Shown here piece after piece: positions 1-8,739 of a stretch of DNA of 64,000 nucleotides. The stretch's first letter is position 1. Each line of letters opens with the position of its first letter. The stretch lies in NCBI RefSeq assembly GCF_022788655.1, contig NZ_CP084951.1:1302001-1366000 (forward strand). The letters are read 5' to 3'. The notes under the pieces were generated by a model. It made no database searches. It was given only the letters and a program-made list of their open reading frames with translations, and was not told the origin of the DNA. A program made the position numbers and the translations under genes. The DNA is from Sulfitobacter indolifex. Lineage in GTDB: Bacteria > Pseudomonadota > Alphaproteobacteria > Rhodobacterales > Rhodobacteraceae.

Positions 1-1
1 A

Positions 2-370
2 TCGTCTTCGTTGGTACATCGCCGCAACACCAAGACGTTCACCTTTTCCGGCTGGACCTATGACGCAAAGCACAACGAGGCGCGCTCGCCTGCCGGGGTG
101 CAGGTTTCCCTTTCCCGGCGCGAAACAGCCCTGCTGCGGGTGCTTCTCGCAAATCCCCATATTCCCCTGACCCGCGAGGAGATCGCCGCCGCGCTTGACG
201 TCACAGGCGAGGCAGAGCCGCAGGGCGAAGGGCTTGGCCGCGCCATCGACGTGCTGGTTGGGCGGCTGCGCTCAAAGATTGAGGCAGACCCCAAGCACCC
301 CAAATTCCTCAAAACCGAACGTGGGGTCGGCTACGTCTTTGCAGTCGACGTGATGGAACAGGACACGTGA
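2..370 (+). CDS. OmpR-family response regulator, C-terminal part (cut by window start)
   Basis: This is the C-terminal winged-helix DNA-binding domain of an OmpR/PhoB-type response regulator; the receiver domain lies outside the window. The frame is open to the left edge, so the TTG near base 11 is not a real start. The family's signature is visible as RAIDVLVGRLRSKIE followed by TERGVGYVF, the recognition helix and C-terminal hairpin. The TGA stop overlaps the GTG start of the following histidine kinase (GTGA), so the two are translationally coupled and form a two-component pair. The target genes cannot be told from the sequence. Confidence 0.9.
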   Translation, partial: SSSLVHRRNTKTFTFSGWTYDAKHNEARSPAGVQVSLSRRETALLRVLLANPHIPLTREEIAAALDVTGEAEPQGEGLGRAIDVLVGRLRSKIEADPKHPKFLKTERGVGYVFAVDVMEQDT

Positions 371-1815
371 TCAAGCGCCGCAGCCTTCGGACGATCGGCA
401 GCCTCCTCGTTATCGGGGCCTTCATAGCGGGCGGGCTTGCCGTCTGGCTTTGGGGCCATTCAAATGCAAGCTGGCGGGCGCATCAGGAGCGGGCCTATGT
501 CGCGGGCATCAACCTTTATTACGCTGTGCAAAACGGCACTGTCCCGGCCGAAGATGTGCAAATTCGGGCCCTATCCTCGGAAGATCAGGCCCAAGCCGCT
601 AACGGAGCCTTTCGCCAGATTTCGCATGCCCCTCACGCCGCGCGGGTGACCATCGTCTTGATCTCTGCCGACAGCGCCAACAGTCAGACCGGTGCGCCCC
701 TCACCATGGCGATCCTGTCGCCCGATCTTATCTACAAACTGGCCGAGATTCCCAACCGCGCTAATCAAACGGCAGCGGAAAAGACTGGCGAGGTCTTTCG
801 ACTGGTAGCCTCCTATTGCACCGATCCGGTCGTGCTTGCCCAGATGGGCAGCGCCCCGTGGTTCGAGATCGACGGCGCTTCGGTGCTCAACTGCGACGCA
901 GCGCCCGCTGACCATCGCATGTGGGCGGTTCTGCTTGCCGCACTTTCCATGGGGGCGATCCTCACGGTGATCCTGAACCTCTCGGCTGAGTTTTCGCAAT
1001 TCGCCGAACAGTTGCGCAGCCGCCGACGCATCGGTGGCCCGGCAAGCTATGAGTTGCCCGGACCACAAGAATTGCAGGAGATCGTCGCCGCCGTGAACAG
1101 TTTCCTCGAGGATGAGCGCCAGCAACTGTCGAGCCGCGCCGCCGTCCTTTCAGGCGTCAGTCACGACCTCGGCACACCCGCCACGCGGCTTCGGCTGCGG
1201 ACTGCGCTGATCCCGGATTCAGAACTGCGCCAGAAGCTTGAGGCCGATATCGACAGCATGACAGGCATCATTGAAAGCGTGCTGACTTATACGCGGGCCG
1301 AGATGAACGTCGAAGCGCCCCGTAAACTCTCGCTCGGCTCGCTGATCGATTCAATTGTCGCGGACTACCAGGATATGGGCAAGGATGTGACCTTCCGCGA
1401 AGGCTCTGACATTGTCGTGCAGGGCGCGCGTTCCGTCTTCACGTCGCGACAGGGCCAAAGCGTATTCGCACCAGACCGGGACGTCACCGTGATGGGGCGG
1501 CCAATCTCGCTTGAACGCGCGGTAACAAACCTGATTGAAAATGCCCTCAAATACGGCCGACGCGCTACCGTCGCGTTGGAAGCCGATGCCCAGACGGCAA
1601 CAATCGTTATCGAAGACGAAGGCTCGGAAAGCTCCGCTGCGGATATGGAAGCTCTGATGGCGCCATTCCAGCGAGGTACCAACACAGCAACGATAGACGG
1701 CTATGGCCTTGGCCTTACTATCGTCGCAGCGATTGCAAAATTGCATGGCGGGTCGTTGTCGTTCAAGGACACGCCCGTCGGCCTATCCGCCTGCCTTGTG
1801 ATCGACAGAGGTTGA
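367..1815 (+). CDS. EnvZ-like sensor histidine kinase
   Basis: A 482-residue inner-membrane sensor kinase, partner of the preceding OmpR-type regulator. Membrane segments are seen around residues 10-30 and 185-205 with a periplasmic stretch of about 150 residues between them. The H-box GVSHDLGTPATRLRLR places the phospho-acceptor at His266. The ATP-binding part has an N-box (NLIENALKYG) and a G-box (GYGLGLTIVAAIAKLHGG). The SHDL-TP-TRLRLR form of the H-box is typical of EnvZ-type kinases. GTG start overlapping the upstream stop. The signal sensed is unknown; osmotic or envelope sensing by analogy with EnvZ is only a guess. Confidence 0.9.
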   Translation: MIKRRSLRTIGSLLVIGAFIAGGLAVWLWGHSNASWRAHQERAYVAGINLYYAVQNGTVPAEDVQIRALSSEDQAQAANGAFRQISHAPHAARVTIVLISADSANSQTGAPLTMAILSPDLIYKLAEIPNRANQTAAEKTGEVFRLVASYCTDPVVLAQMGSAPWFEIDGASVLNCDAAPADHRMWAVLLAALSMGAILTVILNLSAEFSQFAEQLRSRRRIGGPASYELPGPQELQEIVAAVNSFLEDERQQLSSRAAVLSGVSHDLGTPATRLRLRTALIPDSELRQKLEADIDSMTGIIESVLTYTRAEMNVEAPRKLSLGSLIDSIVADYQDMGKDVTFREGSDIVVQGARSVFTSRQGQSVFAPDRDVTVMGRPISLERAVTNLIENALKYGRRATVALEADAQTATIVIEDEGSESSAADMEALMAPFQRGTNTATIDGYGLGLTIVAAIAKLHGGSLSFKDTPVGLSACLVIDRG

Positions 1816-2500
1816 TTGAAGAGGTCAATTGGTGCCGCGCAACGGCTTTCATCGTGATGCCGCTTTTGGAATATTTATAGTGACGAAATGCTCGCCGTTT
1901 TAATCGCTGCTCTTTATCGCGATTGGCAGCATCGTCATAGGCGCAGGCATCTCAACGCCCGTTGCGCACTTCTTTGCGTTTTATTGTGGCGTATTGGCCG
2001 ATGTCACGGGAGTTCACAGCACAGACGTCAATTGCGGCCATTGGCGTGGGCACCGCGAATTGACGTTTCGTCCGATCTGTCGACCTTCACTCTTCGAAAA
2101 TGCTGCGCCCTGCATGAATGGCCGGTTTGGTGAAGCTACACTGCAGCGCTCGGCCGTGAAGCGAACGGCAGGTAAGGGCCGATTGAAACAGGCTGGATCT
2201 TCTGCTCCTGCAAGATGCTGCATCACAGCATTTGGCAGTTTGGGGTCAAAGCAGACCTGCGGCAACGCGGCGTGATACAGTGTAGCGCCGACACGGGGTC
2301 GGCGAAGAAGAGGCGTGCGGCGGAACGGAGAAAAACCTCATGTCCGCTGACAATCTTCCAGCCGTCCGTTTCTGCCGCCCAGTTTGGAACAAGGGCCGTA
2401 TCGTCGGCCAGAAGCGACCGCTCATGCCGAAGCATGTTTGGGCAATCCGCGTGCGTCTCGAAAGACTGCGCCAGCCGGGCCCTGATAAGAACAAAACACC
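1816..2500. other. gene-poor stretch with decayed sequence
   Basis: No intact gene is supported here. Short open frames on both strands lack ribosome-binding sites and recognisable domains. Part of the stretch (about 1908-2019) reads as a TRAP-transporter permease fragment, listed separately. The remainder, up to the convergent stop of the minus-strand binding-protein gene at 2501, looks like scrambled non-coding debris. Confidence 0.6.
1908..2019 (+). pseudogene. remnant of a TRAP transporter large permease (DctM/fused type)
   Basis: In one frame this reads SLLFIAIGSIVIGAG, then ISTP, then VAHFFAFYCGVLADVT. The first part resembles the 'AIAxLILGMGLPTT' segment and the second the 'AAHMFVFYFGILADVTPP' segment of TRAP-transporter DctM or fused DctQM permeases, which in intact proteins are separated by a few dozen residues. 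So this looks like an internally deleted fragment without start or continuing frame. The upstream bases in another frame (MLAVLIAAL) may be the frameshifted continuation. The identification is from memory of the family motif, not from an alignment. Confidence 0.45.
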
Positions 2501-3505
2501 TTATTTTTGTATCAATGCGTTTTCCCACTCGGCGAGGAAACGGGCTCGTTTTAACGTATCCAAATAGGTCATCAGTGCGGGTTCCAAGGCTATGGTGCCG
2601 CGGATCGCGCCTTTTTCGCTGCCTTTGAGTGGCGGTAGGGCAGGCGCGTCTTCGGTTTCGGTCGATTGATAGGCCACCAGATGCGCGAGGAAGCGCTGCG
2701 CCGCCTCTGGGCTCTTCGTTCGACGGGAGACCAAGGCGGTGCGCATCATCGTGGTGGGAAAATCAGACGGCATGACGATCTCGATATGGTCTTGATACTT
2801 GGCCCGCGCCGCGGCGTAGCTTCCCAGCACGTTATAGGCGACAACAATCCGGCCTTCAGTCAGATCGCTGATCATCTCACCTGAGCAGCAATAGAGCTGC
2901 GCATTCAGGCTACCGATGACCTCCATTAGCCGCCAGAAGGTCTCGGAGGCGCGAGAATCTTGGGTGGCAAAAAGATAGCCAAGCCCCGACTGACGCACAT
3001 CATAGGTGCCGACCCGGCCGCGAAACACCTCCGGCCGGGCACGCAGCGCCTCGATCAACGCCTGACGGGAGCGGGGGATCGGCTGGCCTTCGAAAGCTTC
3101 GCGGTTCAGCACGATGACGGCCGGCTCTGAAGTGAAGGCAAACAGGCTTTGGCGCCACTGCGCCCAGGCAGGATGCGCTATGTTATCAAGCCGCAGAGCA
3201 AATCCGTCGTTGGTCAGCTTGAGCTGTAGGTCCATTGCGCTTGAAATTGCGATGTCAAAGCTTTGTGGAGCGCCGCGGAACCGCTGATCGAGATCCGTGG
3301 TTCCGGTAACCAGATATTCAACGGATACATCCGGCTCCGCCGCAATGAAGGCTTCGATCAGCGGGGCAAAAAAGGCCGTGTCGGTGCTGGAAATGATGCG
3401 CAGAGACGTGCGGCCCTCGGGGTTGAAAACACGCCGGTCCTCCCAGTTCTGCGCGGCGGCGGGCGACGTCAGAAGGGTGAGTATCAGAACGATAAGGTAA
3501 CGCAT
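2501..3505 (-). CDS. periplasmic ABC-type (PBP2, iron-like) substrate-binding protein
   Basis: A 334-residue secreted protein with a signal peptide (MRYLIVLILTLLTSPAAAQ) and the two-lobed type-2 periplasmic binding fold typical of Fe(III)/thiamine-class binding proteins (LRIISSTDTAFFAPLIEAF at the start of the mature part, DIAISSAMDLQLKLTNDG further on). It is the last gene of a tctD-tctE-like operon: its ATG lies 22 bases inside the kinase gene's 3' end. No ABC permease or ATPase for it is present nearby, so it may act as a ligand-binding partner of the sensor kinase rather than as a transport component; that is inference. Confidence 0.85.
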   Translation of the reverse strand: MRYLIVLILTLLTSPAAAQNWEDRRVFNPEGRTSLRIISSTDTAFFAPLIEAFIAAEPDVSVEYLVTGTTDLDQRFRGAPQSFDIAISSAMDLQLKLTNDGFALRLDNIAHPAWAQWRQSLFAFTSEPAVIVLNREAFEGQPIPRSRQALIEALRARPEVFRGRVGTYDVRQSGLGYLFATQDSRASETFWRLMEVIGSLNAQLYCCSGEMISDLTEGRIVVAYNVLGSYAAARAKYQDHIEIVMPSDFPTTMMRTALVSRRTKSPEAAQRFLAHLVAYQSTETEDAPALPPLKGSEKGAIRGTIALEPALMTYLDTLKRARFLAEWENALIQK

Positions 3506-4848
3506 GCGCCGCCCTCCGGATGGTTGTGCAAGGCAATGGTGCCGCCGTGTGCTGTGGCGACATCTAAAGCGATGGTCAGCCCAAGGCCCGAGCCGATGGT
3601 CTGTGCCGCGTTGCGGCCGCGCTTAAATCGGCTGGTCAGGGTTGCGATCTCATCAGCAGGGAAACCCGGCCCGTGGTCGCGGATGGTGACCTGTGGGCGC
3701 GGCGCGGCGGTGACGGCAATCTCAATGACGCTTTCGGCGGGCCCGTATTTCATTGCATTGTCGATTAGGTTGCGCAGGGCGTTCTGAAGCAGGATTTGGT
3801 CCCCGGTCATCTGCACCCTCGGGTCACCTTTAACATGGAGGCTGAGGTCACGCATGTCAGCAATCGGCGCCAGCCGCTCGGTCAACTCGCGTACAAGGAC
3901 CGCAAGGTCGATCTCATTGCGCTCCAGATGGTCGGCACGAAAGGTGATCATCGCATGGTCCAGTAACTGTCCTGCTGCGCGCGAGCTTTCGTCGATCGCC
4001 TTGATCATGGCGCGTACGGCCTCGCGGTTCTCCTCTTTTTCGACGCGCTGCAGCGTCGCTTCGGCATGAGAGCGGACCGTGGCGAGCGGCGTGCGGACGC
4101 GGTGCGCGGCTTCGGCAATGAAGTCCTCAGATTGACTGAGAGTTTGGTTGAGGCGGCCCATAAGAGAATTGAGCGACGTCACCAGAGGGGCCATTTCCCG
4201 CGGCACGGGACTTTGGAACGGACGCAGGTCCTGCGGGCCCCGTCGGGTGACGGAGGCTGTCAGCCTCGACAGGGGTCCGATGGTCGCCTTTGTGGCTGCG
4301 AGCGACAGCAGCGCGGCCAGCAGAAAGAACCCGCCGCCAAAGAGCGCTGCATCACGCGAAATTCGGTCAAGGGTCTCGGAAAGGGCATCCTGGGTTTGGG
4401 CCAGCAGCAGCTGAATGTCCCGGCGCCCCTCGGTCCCGATGATGGTGCGGCTGGCCTCGATGATACGCACCGGGGTGTCTTGTAGATGTCCGGCGCGGAA
4501 ATTTGGCCCAAGATTTTCACCCGCTTCCGCCAGTTTTAGCTCCGCGTAGCCCGACAGGAACTGACCGTCTTGAAAGACCGCATAGAACAGCCGGTCATCG
4601 GCAGGGGTACTTAGCATCGAGAAGGCAGCATAGGGGATATCGACCTGTACGCTTCCATCACGGATCGCGGCCGAATCGAGGATCGAGGTGGCCGAGGCCA
4701 GAAGGATATTGTCCTGTCCCTCCTGCGCCACTTGGATGGCATGGCTGCGCACCGCCAGCACCAGCAAAAGCGCCAGCAATGCCGCCCCGCCAAGGAGGGT
4801 GAGCACCAGCCGATTGCGCAGCGATCCTGAGACCCGGGCGTTATTCAT
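3484..4848 (-). CDS. tctE: TctE-like sensor histidine kinase
   Basis: A 454-residue membrane histidine kinase. The start chosen is the ATG overlapping the end of the upstream regulator gene by 8 bases; a longer reading (to 4959) would add 37 residues with no membrane or domain character. Membrane segments lie at about residues 13-33 and 167-185, flanking a periplasmic TctE-type N-domain. The H-box EAAHRVRTPLATVRSHAEA gives His249; N-box NLIDNAMKYG and G-box GSGLGLTIALDVATAHGG follow. Neighbouring tctCBA supports a role in sensing tri- or dicarboxylates, but the ligand is not proven. Confidence 0.88.
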   Translation of the reverse strand: MNNARVSGSLRNRLVLTLLGGAALLALLLVLAVRSHAIQVAQEGQDNILLASATSILDSAAIRDGSVQVDIPYAAFSMLSTPADDRLFYAVFQDGQFLSGYAELKLAEAGENLGPNFRAGHLQDTPVRIIEASRTIIGTEGRRDIQLLLAQTQDALSETLDRISRDAALFGGGFFLLAALLSLAATKATIGPLSRLTASVTRRGPQDLRPFQSPVPREMAPLVTSLNSLMGRLNQTLSQSEDFIAEAAHRVRTPLATVRSHAEATLQRVEKEENREAVRAMIKAIDESSRAAGQLLDHAMITFRADHLERNEIDLAVLVRELTERLAPIADMRDLSLHVKGDPRVQMTGDQILLQNALRNLIDNAMKYGPAESVIEIAVTAAPRPQVTIRDHGPGFPADEIATLTSRFKRGRNAAQTIGSGLGLTIALDVATAHGGTIALHNHPEGGACVTLSF

Positions 4849-5509
4849 TCTGGTCCAGCCGATAGCCAAGACCGCGCATTGTGGTGATGGTGAGGTCTGA
4901 ATGTTCCAGATGTTTGCGCAGCCGCCCGACATAGACCTCGATCGCGTTTTCCGACACATCGTTTTCGTAGGAAAACAGCCTGTCCGCCAGCTTTTGCTTG
5001 GAAAAGACCTGCCCCCGCGCGTTCAGGAACAGCTCCAGCAGGCGCAACTCGCGGTTGCGCAGAGTGACCGGCGTGCCGCGCACCGACAGCGACCCTGCGA
5101 CCGGGTCAAAGACGATGCCGCCAAGCTCAACTCGGGTCTTTGAACTGCCAGATCTGCGGCGCAGAACTGCCCGGCAACGGGCTTCAAGCTCGGCGTGGTC
5201 AAAGGGTTTGGTCAGGTAGTCATCCGCGCCCAGATCGAGCGAACCGACGCGATCTGAGACTTGGCTGCGGGCGGTCAGCACGATGACCGGCGTGTCCAAG
5301 CCACGGGCGCGCTGCTGCTTGAGAAAGTCCCGTCCGTCCCCGTCAGGTAGCATGATGTCGAGCAGAATGAGATCATACTCTCCGGTGGCGACAAAGGCGG
5401 AAGCATCGTCAAGTTTCTCTGCATGATCAATGACATGACCGTCAAGCCTCAGGCGTGACACGACCGCTTGAGCGAGATCCGGATTGTCTTCAACCAGCAA
5501 GAATTTCAT
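4841..5509 (-). CDS. tctD: TctD-like OmpR-family response regulator
   Basis: A 222-residue response regulator with receiver domain (MKFLLVEDNPDLA; phospho-acceptor Asp51 in LILLDIMLPDGDG; conserved Lys in DYLTKPFDHAELEAR) and C-terminal winged helix ending GRLRKHLEH...TTMRGLGYRLD. The start at MKFLLVEDN is preferred over one 16 residues upstream, because the receiver fold begins there. It is the first gene of the tctD-tctE-binding-protein operon and is divergent from tctC, the usual arrangement for regulators of tripartite tricarboxylate transporters. Confidence 0.92.
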   Translation of the reverse strand: MKFLLVEDNPDLAQAVVSRLRLDGHVIDHAEKLDDASAFVATGEYDLILLDIMLPDGDGRDFLKQQRARGLDTPVIVLTARSQVSDRVGSLDLGADDYLTKPFDHAELEARCRAVLRRRSGSSKTRVELGGIVFDPVAGSLSVRGTPVTLRNRELRLLELFLNARGQVFSKQKLADRLFSYENDVSENAIEVYVGRLRKHLEHSDLTITTMRGLGYRLDQNE

Positions 5510-5534
5510 GCAACGTCGCCCATTTTTTGTACCG

Positions 5535-5550
5535 TGACAGGTCTGTGTCA
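5535..5550. promoter_or_regulatory. inverted repeat between tctD and tctC, candidate operator
   Basis: TGACA-N6-TGTCA, a perfect 5-base inverted repeat, sits in the 107-base divergent region between tctD and tctC. Position and symmetry suit a binding site for TctD or a shared promoter element, but short repeats of this kind occur by chance and no second copy was found in the window. Confidence 0.3.
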
Positions 5551-5616
5551 GCTTCACGTGGTTATTTCCCCGCCAACTGATCCGCTGGGCGGACGGTTGT
5601 CAAATGGGAGGATAAC

Positions 5617-6600
5617 ATGACGACATTCACACTGGGCCGCCGCGCCCTTATCGCCGCCATCGCCGCCGTGGGCATCGCCGGGCCTGCTGCCGCAGATGGT
5701 CACCAGATGCTCGATAGCATCCACTTTCTCATTCCCGGCGGTGCCGGCGGAGGCTGGGACGGCACTGCCCGCGGCACTGGCGAAGCGCTGACCAAATCCG
5801 GTCTGGTCGGCACCGCGTCTTACGAAAACATGTCAGGCGGCGGCGGCGGCAAGGCCATCGGCTATCTGATTGAGAACGCCGAGAGCAACCACAACACACT
5901 GATGGTCAATTCCACACCGATCATCATCCGCTCGTTGACCGGCGTGTTCCCGCAAAACTTCCGTGACCTGACCTTGGTAGCGGGCACGATCGGCGACTAT
6001 GCTGCCATCGTGGTCGGCAAGGACAGCCCGGTCAATTCGATGGAAGACCTGCTGGCGGCCTATGACGAAGACCCCAGCAACACCGCCATCGGCGGCGGAT
6101 CGGTACCCGGCGGCATGGACCATCTGGTCGCAGCCATGGTGATGGAAGCCGCGGGCAAAGACGCGCTCGGGGTGAAATACATCCCCTATGACGCAGGCGG
6201 CAAGGCCATGGCGGCGCTGCTCTCAGGCGAGATCGCGGCGCTTTCCACAGGTTTCTCCGAAGCGGTCGATCTGGCCGAAGCGGGTGAAGTGAAGATCATC
6301 GGTGTGACCTCCGAAGAGCGCATCCCCGCCGCACCCGATGCCATGACCATGATGGAGCAGGGCATCGACACCAGCTTCGTCAACTGGCGCGGTTTCTTTG
6401 GGGCCCCCGGTTTGCCTGAGGCTGAAAAGGCCAAGTACCAAGAGGCCATCGCCAAAATGTATGACACCCCCGAATGGGAAGAAGTGCGTGCGCGCAACGG
6501 TTGGGTCAACATCCATAACTCCGGCGACGATTTTCAGGTCTTCCTCGAAAAGCAGGAAAAGGAAATCGGCGACCTGATGAAGAAGCTCGGCTTCCTTTAA
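5617..6600 (+). CDS. tctC: tripartite tricarboxylate transporter substrate-binding protein TctC
   Basis: A 327-residue periplasmic binding protein of the Bug/TctC family. An N-terminal signal peptide with an RR pair (GRRALIAAIAAVGIAGPAAADG) precedes the mature part, which starts with the family's IHFLIPGGAGGGWDGTARG ligand loop. A strong ribosome-binding site (GGGAGGATAACA) fixes the ATG. It captures citrate or another carboxylate and delivers it to TctA/TctB encoded next. A hairpin follows the stop, which would allow the binding protein to be made in excess of the membrane parts. Confidence 0.93.
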   Translation: MTTFTLGRRALIAAIAAVGIAGPAAADGHQMLDSIHFLIPGGAGGGWDGTARGTGEALTKSGLVGTASYENMSGGGGGKAIGYLIENAESNHNTLMVNSTPIIIRSLTGVFPQNFRDLTLVAGTIGDYAAIVVGKDSPVNSMEDLLAAYDEDPSNTAIGGGSVPGGMDHLVAAMVMEAAGKDALGVKYIPYDAGGKAMAALLSGEIAALSTGFSEAVDLAEAGEVKIIGVTSEERIPAAPDAMTMMEQGIDTSFVNWRGFFGAPGLPEAEKAKYQEAIAKMYDTPEWEEVRARNGWVNIHNSGDDFQVFLEKQEKEIGDLMKKLGFL

Positions 6601-6608
6601 GACCCAAA

Positions 6609-6634
6609 GGGCAGGGCGGTTCGCCGTCCTGCCC
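6609..6634 (+). terminator. tctC-tctB intercistronic hairpin with TTCG loop
   Basis: GGGCAGGGCGG-TTCG-CCGTCCTGCCC: an 11-pair stem (one G-T pair) closed by a very stable TTCG tetraloop, 9 bases after the tctC stop. There is no T-run, so it is more likely an mRNA-stabilising or partial-termination element than a full terminator. Such hairpins commonly follow binding-protein genes. Confidence 0.6.
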
Positions 6635-6660
6635 ATATTTGATCTCTGGGAGGAGACGTC

Positions 6661-7143
6661 ATGGCGCTTGACCGCTGGATTGCACTTATCTTGCTGGGCC
6701 TTTGTCTGGCCTATGGATACACGGCCTGGTTCACGATGGATGCAGAGCTTGCCCCCTTCATGCGGCGCAACCCGATCTGGCCCAGCACTTTTCCCAAGGT
6801 TCTGTCGATCCTCGGCGTGATCGCCTCGCTGATCATCCTGCTGGGACTGGAAAAAAGCGGCTCTGAGGTCGGCGAGATCGATTACCGTCGCTTGGGCGAC
6901 TACCACCTGTGGCAGGCCTTGCTGCTTTTGGCGCTCATGGTGGCCTATGCGCTTGGTCTGCGCCCCTTGGGATTCCTCTTCTCTACTTCGGCCTTTTTGA
7001 TCCTCGGATCCTTCATCCTCGGTGAGCGCAAGTGGCATGTGATGCTGCCAGTGGCGCTGATCGCCACGTTCTCCGTTTGGTACCTCGTTCAAGAAGTGCT
7101 GGGCATCTACATGCGCCCGCTGCCGGGCTTTTTGGGAGGCTGA
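6661..7143 (+). CDS. tctB: tripartite tricarboxylate transporter small membrane subunit TctB
   Basis: A 160-residue inner-membrane protein with about four hydrophobic segments (around 5-22, 40-62, 80-110 and 118-145), the size and layout of TctB subunits. It is placed between the binding protein and the large permease. A GGGAGGAG ribosome-binding site precedes the ATG. TctB is needed with TctA for proton- or sodium-driven uptake of the carboxylate bound by TctC. Stop and tctA start are separated by one base. Confidence 0.9.
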   Translation: MALDRWIALILLGLCLAYGYTAWFTMDAELAPFMRRNPIWPSTFPKVLSILGVIASLIILLGLEKSGSEVGEIDYRRLGDYHLWQALLLLALMVAYALGLRPLGFLFSTSAFLILGSFILGERKWHVMLPVALIATFSVWYLVQEVLGIYMRPLPGFLGG

Positions 7144-7144
7144 T

Positions 7145-8656
7145 ATGCTTGAAGGACTGTTGATGGGCCTGACCACGGCCCTGTCCCTGCAAAACCTGCT
7201 GATGGTTGTCGCGGGCTGTTTGATCGGCACTTTCATCGGCATGTTGCCGGGGCTGGGACCTATGTCGATCATCGCCATCATGATCCCGGTGGCGATCTCC
7301 ATGGGGGACCCTTCGGCGGCGCTTATTCTGCTGGCGGGGGTCTACTACGGTGCCATTTTCGGCGGCTCGACCTCCTCGATCCTGCTTAATGCACCGGGGG
7401 TGGCGGGCACCGTGGCCTCCAGCTTTGACGGCTATCCGATGGCGCGACAGGGCAAGGCCGGCAAGGCGTTGACCATTGCCGCGATCGCGTCCTTTGCCGG
7501 CGGAACGATCGGGGCGATCCTATTGATGATTTTTGCACCTGCACTGTCCTCGGTTGCGCTGCTGTTCCATTCGGCCGAATATTTCGCTCTGATGGTGGTG
7601 GGTCTTTCGGCCATCGCCGCCTTTGCAGGGACGGGGCAGGTCGCCAAGGCGCTGATCATGACCCTTCTGGGTTTGATTATGGCCACCGTGGGCGAAGGCG
7701 CCTTGTTTAACCTGCCGCGCTTCACCATGGGCATCATGGACCTGCAGTCTGGTTTTGGCTTCATCACGCTGGCCATGGCGATGTTTGCGCTGCCCGAGGC
7801 GCTATTTCTGGTACTCAAGCCTAAGGACCTCAAGGGCGGCGAGGGCGAGATCAAGGACATGCGGATCAGCCGGGCCGAGGCCCGCGCCATCGCGCCGGTG
7901 ATTGGGCGGCAGTCGTTGCAGGGGTTCTTTATCGGCGTGTTGCCAGGTGCCGGAGCCACTATCGCGAGTTTCCTTGGCTACGCGGTGGAACGCAACATCG
8001 CGCCCAAACATGAGCAGGACGAATTTGGGAAAGGTTCGATTAAAGGGTTGGCCGCGCCTGAGACCGCAAATAACGCCGCCTGCACCGGGTCTTTTGTGCC
8101 GCTTTTGACGCTGGGCATCCCCGGCTCGGGCACCACGGCGATCTTGCTTGGCGCGCTGATCGCGCTGAACGTCACTCCCGGCCCGCGCCTGATGATCGAC
8201 GAGCCGCAGATCTTTTGGGCGGTGATCATGTCGATGTTCATTGGCAATTTGGTGCTCTTGATCCTGAACCTGCCGCTGATCCCCTATATCGCTAAGGTGC
8301 TGTCGGTGCCGCGGACCTTTCTGATCCCCTTCATTCTCTTCTTCACGCTGATGGGGGCCTATATCGGCCAGAACAACGCAACCGAATTGCTGCTGCTGGT
8401 CGGCTTCGGGGTTTGTGCCACCGCGCTCAAATTTGCCGACTACCCGCTGGCACCGCTGTTGATCGGCTTCATCTTGGGCGGCATGATGGAGAACAACTTC
8501 TCCCGCTCGATGCAGCTTTATGATGGTGTCGCCTTTATCTGGGAACGCCCGATGACACTGGGTCTGCTGATCATCGCGGTCATTCTGGTGGTGTTGCCAA
8601 GCTACCGCGCGCGCCGCGCCCGGGCGCGGGCCGCTGGTGTGGCCGAAGGGGACTGA
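7145..8656 (+). CDS. tctA: tripartite tricarboxylate transporter large permease TctA
   Basis: A 503-residue polytopic permease. The family motifs GCLIGTFIGMLPGLGPMS near the N-terminus and GVLPGAGATIASFLGY at about residue 260 (the two inverted-repeat signature loops) are present, together with YGAIFGGSTSSILLNAPG and TLGIPGSGTTAILLGAL. Full family length. It is the last gene of tctCBA. Exact substrate (citrate, tricarballylate, dicarboxylate, aromatic acid) cannot be inferred. Confidence 0.96.
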   Translation: MLEGLLMGLTTALSLQNLLMVVAGCLIGTFIGMLPGLGPMSIIAIMIPVAISMGDPSAALILLAGVYYGAIFGGSTSSILLNAPGVAGTVASSFDGYPMARQGKAGKALTIAAIASFAGGTIGAILLMIFAPALSSVALLFHSAEYFALMVVGLSAIAAFAGTGQVAKALIMTLLGLIMATVGEGALFNLPRFTMGIMDLQSGFGFITLAMAMFALPEALFLVLKPKDLKGGEGEIKDMRISRAEARAIAPVIGRQSLQGFFIGVLPGAGATIASFLGYAVERNIAPKHEQDEFGKGSIKGLAAPETANNAACTGSFVPLLTLGIPGSGTTAILLGALIALNVTPGPRLMIDEPQIFWAVIMSMFIGNLVLLILNLPLIPYIAKVLSVPRTFLIPFILFFTLMGAYIGQNNATELLLLVGFGVCATALKFADYPLAPLLIGFILGGMMENNFSRSMQLYDGVAFIWERPMTLGLLIIAVILVVLPSYRARRARARAAGVAEGD

Positions 8657-8704
8657 CCGAAGAGGATACTTCAGGTCTGACGTTGAACGGACGCATAAAC
8701 TAAC

Positions 8705-8739
8705 GCGGGGGTGTCGCAGAAGGTCGCTGTCACCCCCGC
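8705..8739 (+). terminator. hairpin downstream of tctA
   Basis: GCGGGGGTG ... CACCCCCGC, a perfect 9-pair G+C-rich stem with a 17-base loop, lies 49 bases after the tctA stop. No T-run follows, so it would be an imperfect intrinsic terminator or a 3' stabilising hairpin. Confidence 0.5.

Noticed and set aside
2223..2528. 101-codon minus-strand open frame at the left of the binding-protein gene
   Set aside because: No ribosome-binding site or recognisable motif, overlaps the 3' end of the binding-protein gene in another frame, and lies in a stretch with other decay signs.
6223..7302. 359-codon minus-strand open frame across tctC, tctB and tctA
   Set aside because: Spans three well-supported plus-strand genes and their junctions; no domain and no start signal.
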